The notes beneath the pieces were generated by a model, which was not told the DNA's origin, did not search any database, and saw nothing but the letters and a program-made list of their open reading frames with translations. Of a DNA stretch of 64,000 bases, positions 61,045-64,000 are shown piece after piece; position 1 is the first letter of the stretch; every line of letters starts with the position of its first letter. The stretch lies in the NCBI RefSeq assembly GCF_001006785.1, contig NZ_CDHO01000003.1:620001-684000 (forward strand). Reading direction: 5' to 3'. The position numbers were made by a program, and so were the translations under genes. This DNA is from Hyphomicrobium_B sp001006785. GTDB taxonomy: Bacteria; Pseudomonadota; Alphaproteobacteria; Rhizobiales; Hyphomicrobiaceae.

Positions 61045-62364
61045 TTAGTAGCTAATCATGGCGCCAGCACCGACATATTGAAATCCTTTATAGCTCACTC
61101 CGACTTGGTTATCGTCCGCATAATCAAGGTGACGATATTTCAACCAAATCGACATGGCTGCTGCATCGATTTCCTGCACGACTCCAATACCCCAAAGCTT
61201 AGTTGTGTTTTCGGTCGCATCGAAGTTGTTCGCGATTTGCGCTGATTGCGAAAATTCCCCGGTGCCATGCACGTGCAAGAACTCGCTGTAGAGGACGCTA
61301 TGGCCGAGCGAATTCCAACTCCGCCTAATTCCGCCTTTCAGGTGGTATGCCTCCGATTGCCCCGGAGCGGAGTCATAGCTATCGTGTCCATAAGCTCCGT
61401 AAGCAAACAAACCTGTGGGAATGTGCTGAAGGTATGCAGCCGCTTGAAAATACTGCTGAGTAGCGCTCACTCCTAGATTAAGATTCTCGTCAGTGCTCTC
61501 AAAATATGCCGCCGTAGCGGTAATCTTGAAATCAGCCCACTCGCCGGCGTATCGCCCGGCAAGCGACCAGATGTCGTCCTCGCCCCAAGAGGCCGATCCC
61601 GAAAAACCCGCGAAGGTCGGCGAGTCATATCGAACGACGTTCCTTGGAAAACCATCGCAATCGCCCAGGGCTCCGCCGGCGCTCTGGCAGTATCTCCCGC
61701 CGCCCCAGATCAAGGCCGATTCGGATGCTGTTCGTACAGGACCTGTCGGGCCGACAAACGCCCCATTTTTCATCCGTATGCCGAAGCTATTAACATCGTA
61801 AGCGACCCAGTTCGCAAAAAGTGCCGAGCCTGAACCATCGATGAAAATGGCCGCGTGGGTCGATGCCGTATGTTGCTTTCCGACCGACAGCTTGCCGAGT
61901 TGATCGCTCTTGATGAACCAATACGACTGCAGGGCCGAAACTCCGTTGGACCCCGATGTTTGGCTTACGACATTGAACCCGTCAGCTCGATCTTGATTGG
62001 TCGACAAGCTGTCCGATCCAATTGTTTCAAGATGCAAAACATAACCTGCCGTCCAACCTTGAGTGATTGTCGCTTCACCAGTAAACTTCACATTGCTCGC
62101 AATTCCCGATCCGAGATCGTGAACATAGGCGTTCGACTCTGAACCGTCGTCCCACCACATCACCTGCTGGCCGATCCATCCCGATACGGTGAGTGAAACC
62201 TTGCGGTTTCCCTTACGCGCGGTGGTGGCCTCCAATTCCGCTATGCGTTCCTCAAGATCGGCGCAGCAATTGCCGCCCAGATCAGCGGCATCCGCTGGTA
62301 CCCCCCACGCCAACAGCCCTGCCAGGCTGAGTAGTACAGGCGCCCCAAACTTCATCTTGCTCAT
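61045..62364 (-). CDS. Alphaproteobacterial porin (porin_2 family)
   Basis: ATG 62364 is preferred because AGGGG lies upstream and the signal peptide (FGAPVLLSLAGLLAWGVPADA) begins at once; in-frame starts up to 62517 would add unneeded residues. The mature protein starts ADLGGNCCADLEERIAELEA, the coiled N-terminal part typical of rhizobial porins. A 16-stranded-like barrel follows with KVSLTVSGWIGQQVMWWDDG and FTGEATITQGWTAGYVLHLE, ending in aromatic-rich strands (GFQYVGAGAMISY). It forms a general diffusion pore in the outer membrane. Its upstream region is long, AT-rich and carries a palindrome. Confidence 0.9.
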   Translation of the reverse strand: MSKMKFGAPVLLSLAGLLAWGVPADAADLGGNCCADLEERIAELEATTARKGNRKVSLTVSGWIGQQVMWWDDGSESNAYVHDLGSGIASNVKFTGEATITQGWTAGYVLHLETIGSDSLSTNQDRADGFNVVSQTSGSNGVSALQSYWFIKSDQLGKLSVGKQHTASTHAAIFIDGSGSALFANWVAYDVNSFGIRMKNGAFVGPTGPVRTASESALIWGGGRYCQSAGGALGDCDGFPRNVVRYDSPTFAGFSGSASWGEDDIWSLAGRYAGEWADFKITATAAYFESTDENLNLGVSATQQYFQAAAYLQHIPTGLFAYGAYGHDSYDSAPGQSEAYHLKGGIRRSWNSLGHSVLYSEFLHVHGTGEFSQSAQIANNFDATENTTKLWGIGVVQEIDAAAMSIWLKYRHLDYADDNQVGVSYKGFQYVGAGAMISY

Positions 62365-63073
62365 TTCCATTGCCCCTAATGCGACCGTTACTCCGGCCAA
62401 TTCGCACTCCCCACCAACTATCTTCACTTTTCTATTTAACTTTAATTCGCGATTCTCATGATAAAAACCGCTACATTTTAATTCCAGTTTTTCGCTGTTG
62501 CTAAAAATTGAATTCACAATTCAATGAATATCTTACTCATAAATCTGATTACGATCAGCCCTTCCAAATTTTTGGAATTATACAAACTCGGCAGCCGCCA
62601 AAAAGGCGCTATTATTATTGATTTTCTCGTCATTTTTGATGCATTTGGCACTAGAACCGAGCCGTATTCTTTTCCAAAGACAGCGCGAGCCAAATCACCA
62701 ATCCGAACGAGCACTCTTCAATTGCCCACAATCAATTCGGTGATTGCGTTTAGCGTACTCGAGATATACCAATTTTCGTTTTTTTATTCTGACAGTGCGT
62801 GAATGGAAATCCCGACCCCGATACGAGCCGACCTTGAGGCGGCTAGTGACGACGCCGAATTCACTCTCTCCAAAAGCTGATCGTTCCCCACTTTCAACGC
62901 GTACCGCGCCGCATCTCGAAAACTTCTTTGGTCTTACGATCCCCCAAGCACGGAGCCACTACGCTATCACCATATAAGCTACTTTAAATGCTTTTATGTG
63001 TCAAAAGAATTTAAGGATGATGCCACAAGTTTTTTTGGACTCGCCTTCGACCATTAAAGCCAGGCGTTTTAAG
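62365..63073 (-). promoter_or_regulatory. Long AT-rich region upstream of the porin gene
   Basis: About 700 bp without a supportable gene, clearly lower in GC than most of the window. It separates the porin start from the end of ribH. The palindrome at 62507-62525 is the clearest element. Porin genes are often regulated from such regions by osmolarity or nutrient signals, but no specific site could be named. Confidence 0.45.
62507..62525. promoter_or_regulatory. Palindrome upstream of the porin gene
   Basis: ATTGAATT (62507-62514) and AATTCAAT (62518-62525) are perfect 8-bp arms around CAC. It is about 145 bp before the porin start, so it could be an operator. Confidence 0.45.
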
Positions 63074-63562
63074 CTAGAACGATCGTGCGATTTTTATGAG
63101 CTGCGCGCAGGCACGCACCCCGTCGCCACCTTTGCCGCGCAAACCGCCTTCAGCACGGGCTAACGCTTGGGCACGAGTATCTACCGTGAGAATTGCATTA
63201 CCGACCGGCACTGCCTGCTGAACCGCAACATGCATCAGCCAATGATTGGTGTTGTTGCAAACGACATCGTAATGTGCCGTCTCGCCGCGAATGACACATC
63301 CGAGCGCAACCACGCCGTCAAATTTCAAGATGCCCGCCTTGCGCGCCGCAACGGCGGCAGCAAACGCCTGTGGAATTTCTAACGCACCTGCAACAACGAT
63401 TCGCTCGTACGTAATGCCGTGCTGACCGCACGCTAGGGCGGCGCCTTCGACAAGCAAATCTGCAATATCTTCGTAAAATCTCGCTTCAATGAAAAGAATA
63501 TGCGCTCGAAGGTGAAACGCGGCGTTTTCCTTCAAAGGCGCTGGCAACGTGCTCCGAACCAT
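63074..63562 (-). CDS. ribH: 6,7-dimethyl-8-ribityllumazine synthase
   Basis: The 162-residue enzyme condenses 5-amino-6-ribitylamino-uracil with dihydroxybutanone phosphate, the penultimate step of riboflavin synthesis. Recognisable motifs are IEARFYEDIADLLVEGA, VAGALEIPQAFAAAVAARK, DGVVALGCVIRGETAHYDVV (with the catalytic-site His) and PVGNAILTVDTRAQALARA. A GKGGDG-type end follows. It is intact, unlike the rib fragments 4 kb away, and stands alone, so it may be a RibH2-like second copy or the only functional one. The 193 bp up to etfA hold no recognised FMN riboswitch. Confidence 0.9.
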   Translation of the reverse strand: MVRSTLPAPLKENAAFHLRAHILFIEARFYEDIADLLVEGAALACGQHGITYERIVVAGALEIPQAFAAAVAARKAGILKFDGVVALGCVIRGETAHYDVVCNNTNHWLMHVAVQQAVPVGNAILTVDTRAQALARAEGGLRGKGGDGVRACAQLIKIARSF

Positions 63563-63755
63563 ATCGAGTTCTCTATAGCTTCTGTTGACAGGTTAACTCC
63601 GGAGCAAACTGTCCAGCAGATCAGCAGATCATGCCCGCCAAGCCGCTGATGATCTGTTGGCCCGCGCCACAAACGAATTGGCGGTGAACTTCCGTTCAAC
63701 CACCAACCCGCCATCGGACAAGAAGCAATGGATTGCTTATCTACCTATCGTGCAC

Positions 63756-64000
63756 TCAGCTTTGCCGAGCGCGCGCGCATGCTTCCATAAATGCTGGAAC
63801 GAACTCATAGAGATCACCGACGACACTATAATCCGCCTCGGCATGTATTGGCGCTTTTGCATCGCTGTTAATCGCAACTACGGTGCGCGAATCCTTCATG
63901 CCGACGATGTGTTCGATCTGCCCGGAAATACCGCAAGCCACATAAAGATTGGGTTTGACGGTCTGACCTGAAAGCCCAATGCGGCTATCGACAGGCAGCC
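63756..64000 (-). CDS. etfA: Electron-transfer flavoprotein alpha subunit, 3' end only
   Basis: The frame enters from the window edge and ends at 63756, giving the last 80 residues. They match the FAD-binding C-terminal domain of EtfA: GLSGQTVKPNLYVACGISGQ, IEHIVGMKDSRTVVAINSD, then ADYSVVGDLYEFVPAFMEA. EtfA with EtfB passes electrons from flavin dehydrogenases (including methylamine-type dehydrogenases in methylotrophs) to the quinone pool. The adjoining etfB or dehydrogenase genes would lie outside the window. Confidence 0.9.
   Translation of the reverse strand, partial: LPVDSRIGLSGQTVKPNLYVACGISGQIEHIVGMKDSRTVVAINSDAKAPIHAEADYSVVGDLYEFVPAFMEACARARQS

Noticed and set aside
1..64000. CRISPR arrays, insertion sequences or prophage genes
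   Set aside because: No regularly spaced repeats, transposase, integrase or phage structural motifs were recognised anywhere in the window.

Overview
The window reads as chromosome of an alphaproteobacterium, most likely a Hyphomicrobium-like methylotroph of the Hyphomicrobiales. This is inferred from moderately high GC coding sequence, alphaproteobacterial porin and Mrp-type genes, glyA beside relics of an nrdR-rib operon, and many outer-membrane and metal-handling genes. No rRNA, tRNA, complete transposon or CRISPR array was found.

Layout. (1) 1-360 is the 5' part of a secreted FecR-like protein on the minus strand. (2) 611-22173 is one long plus-strand exopolysaccharide region. It begins with a CpsB-like phosphatase, a Wza-like export lipoprotein, a Wzc-like tyrosine autokinase, a J-domain protein and a membrane-anchored TPR-like/jelly-roll protein. 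After a 224-bp leader come a Wzx-like flippase, eight GT4-type glycosyltransferases, two FkbM methyltransferases, a Wzy-like polymerase, a WcaF-like acetyltransferase and a YdcF-like protein. Most genes overlap or lie within 20 bp. A NusG/RfaH-like antiterminator gene faces the end of this region (22223-22750, minus). (3) 22924-24555 is an ankyrin-repeat protein. (4) 24.9-32.0 kb is a metal-resistance block: a palindromic operator, a small secreted His/Cys-containing protein, a CzcB/CzcA RND pair, two further small secreted proteins, a small HTH regulator and a 16-Cys Csp-type copper-binding protein. (5) 32.2-41.3 kb holds single genes: sorbosone-dehydrogenase-like protein, aspartoacylase-like protein, AI-2E family permease, metallophosphoesterase, patatin and GntP-family permease. 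(6) 41.4-46.9 kb is a seven-gene Mrp/Mbh-type cation/proton antiporter operon. (7) 47.1-51.2 kb is a second RND efflux pair. (8) 51.3-58.4 kb is a TonB/ABC uptake cassette of the metallophore or corrinoid type, with a long possibly structured leader, a TonB receptor gene broken by one in-frame TAA, and an LLM flavin-dependent oxidoreductase inside the ABC operon. (9) 58.4-59.3 kb carries decayed fragments of ribB, ribE and nrdR on the minus strand, followed by intact glyA. (10) 61.0-64.0 kb has a porin with a long AT-rich upstream region, an isolated ribH and the 3' end of etfA.

How the parts may work together. The polysaccharide region has the Wzx/Wzy-dependent export logic, but no initiating phosphoglycosyltransferase was recognised, so lipid-linked synthesis probably starts with an enzyme encoded elsewhere. 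The NusG paralogue and a 12-bp sequence shared exactly between its own leader and the leader of the flippase/glycosyltransferase operon suggest an operon-specific antitermination circuit. The metal block and the 51-58 kb cassette look like opposite arms of metal homeostasis: efflux/storage and import.

Limits: all family assignments come from reading motifs by eye. No database search, folding program or alignment was run. GT4 sugar specificities, transport substrates and several start codons are uncertain.
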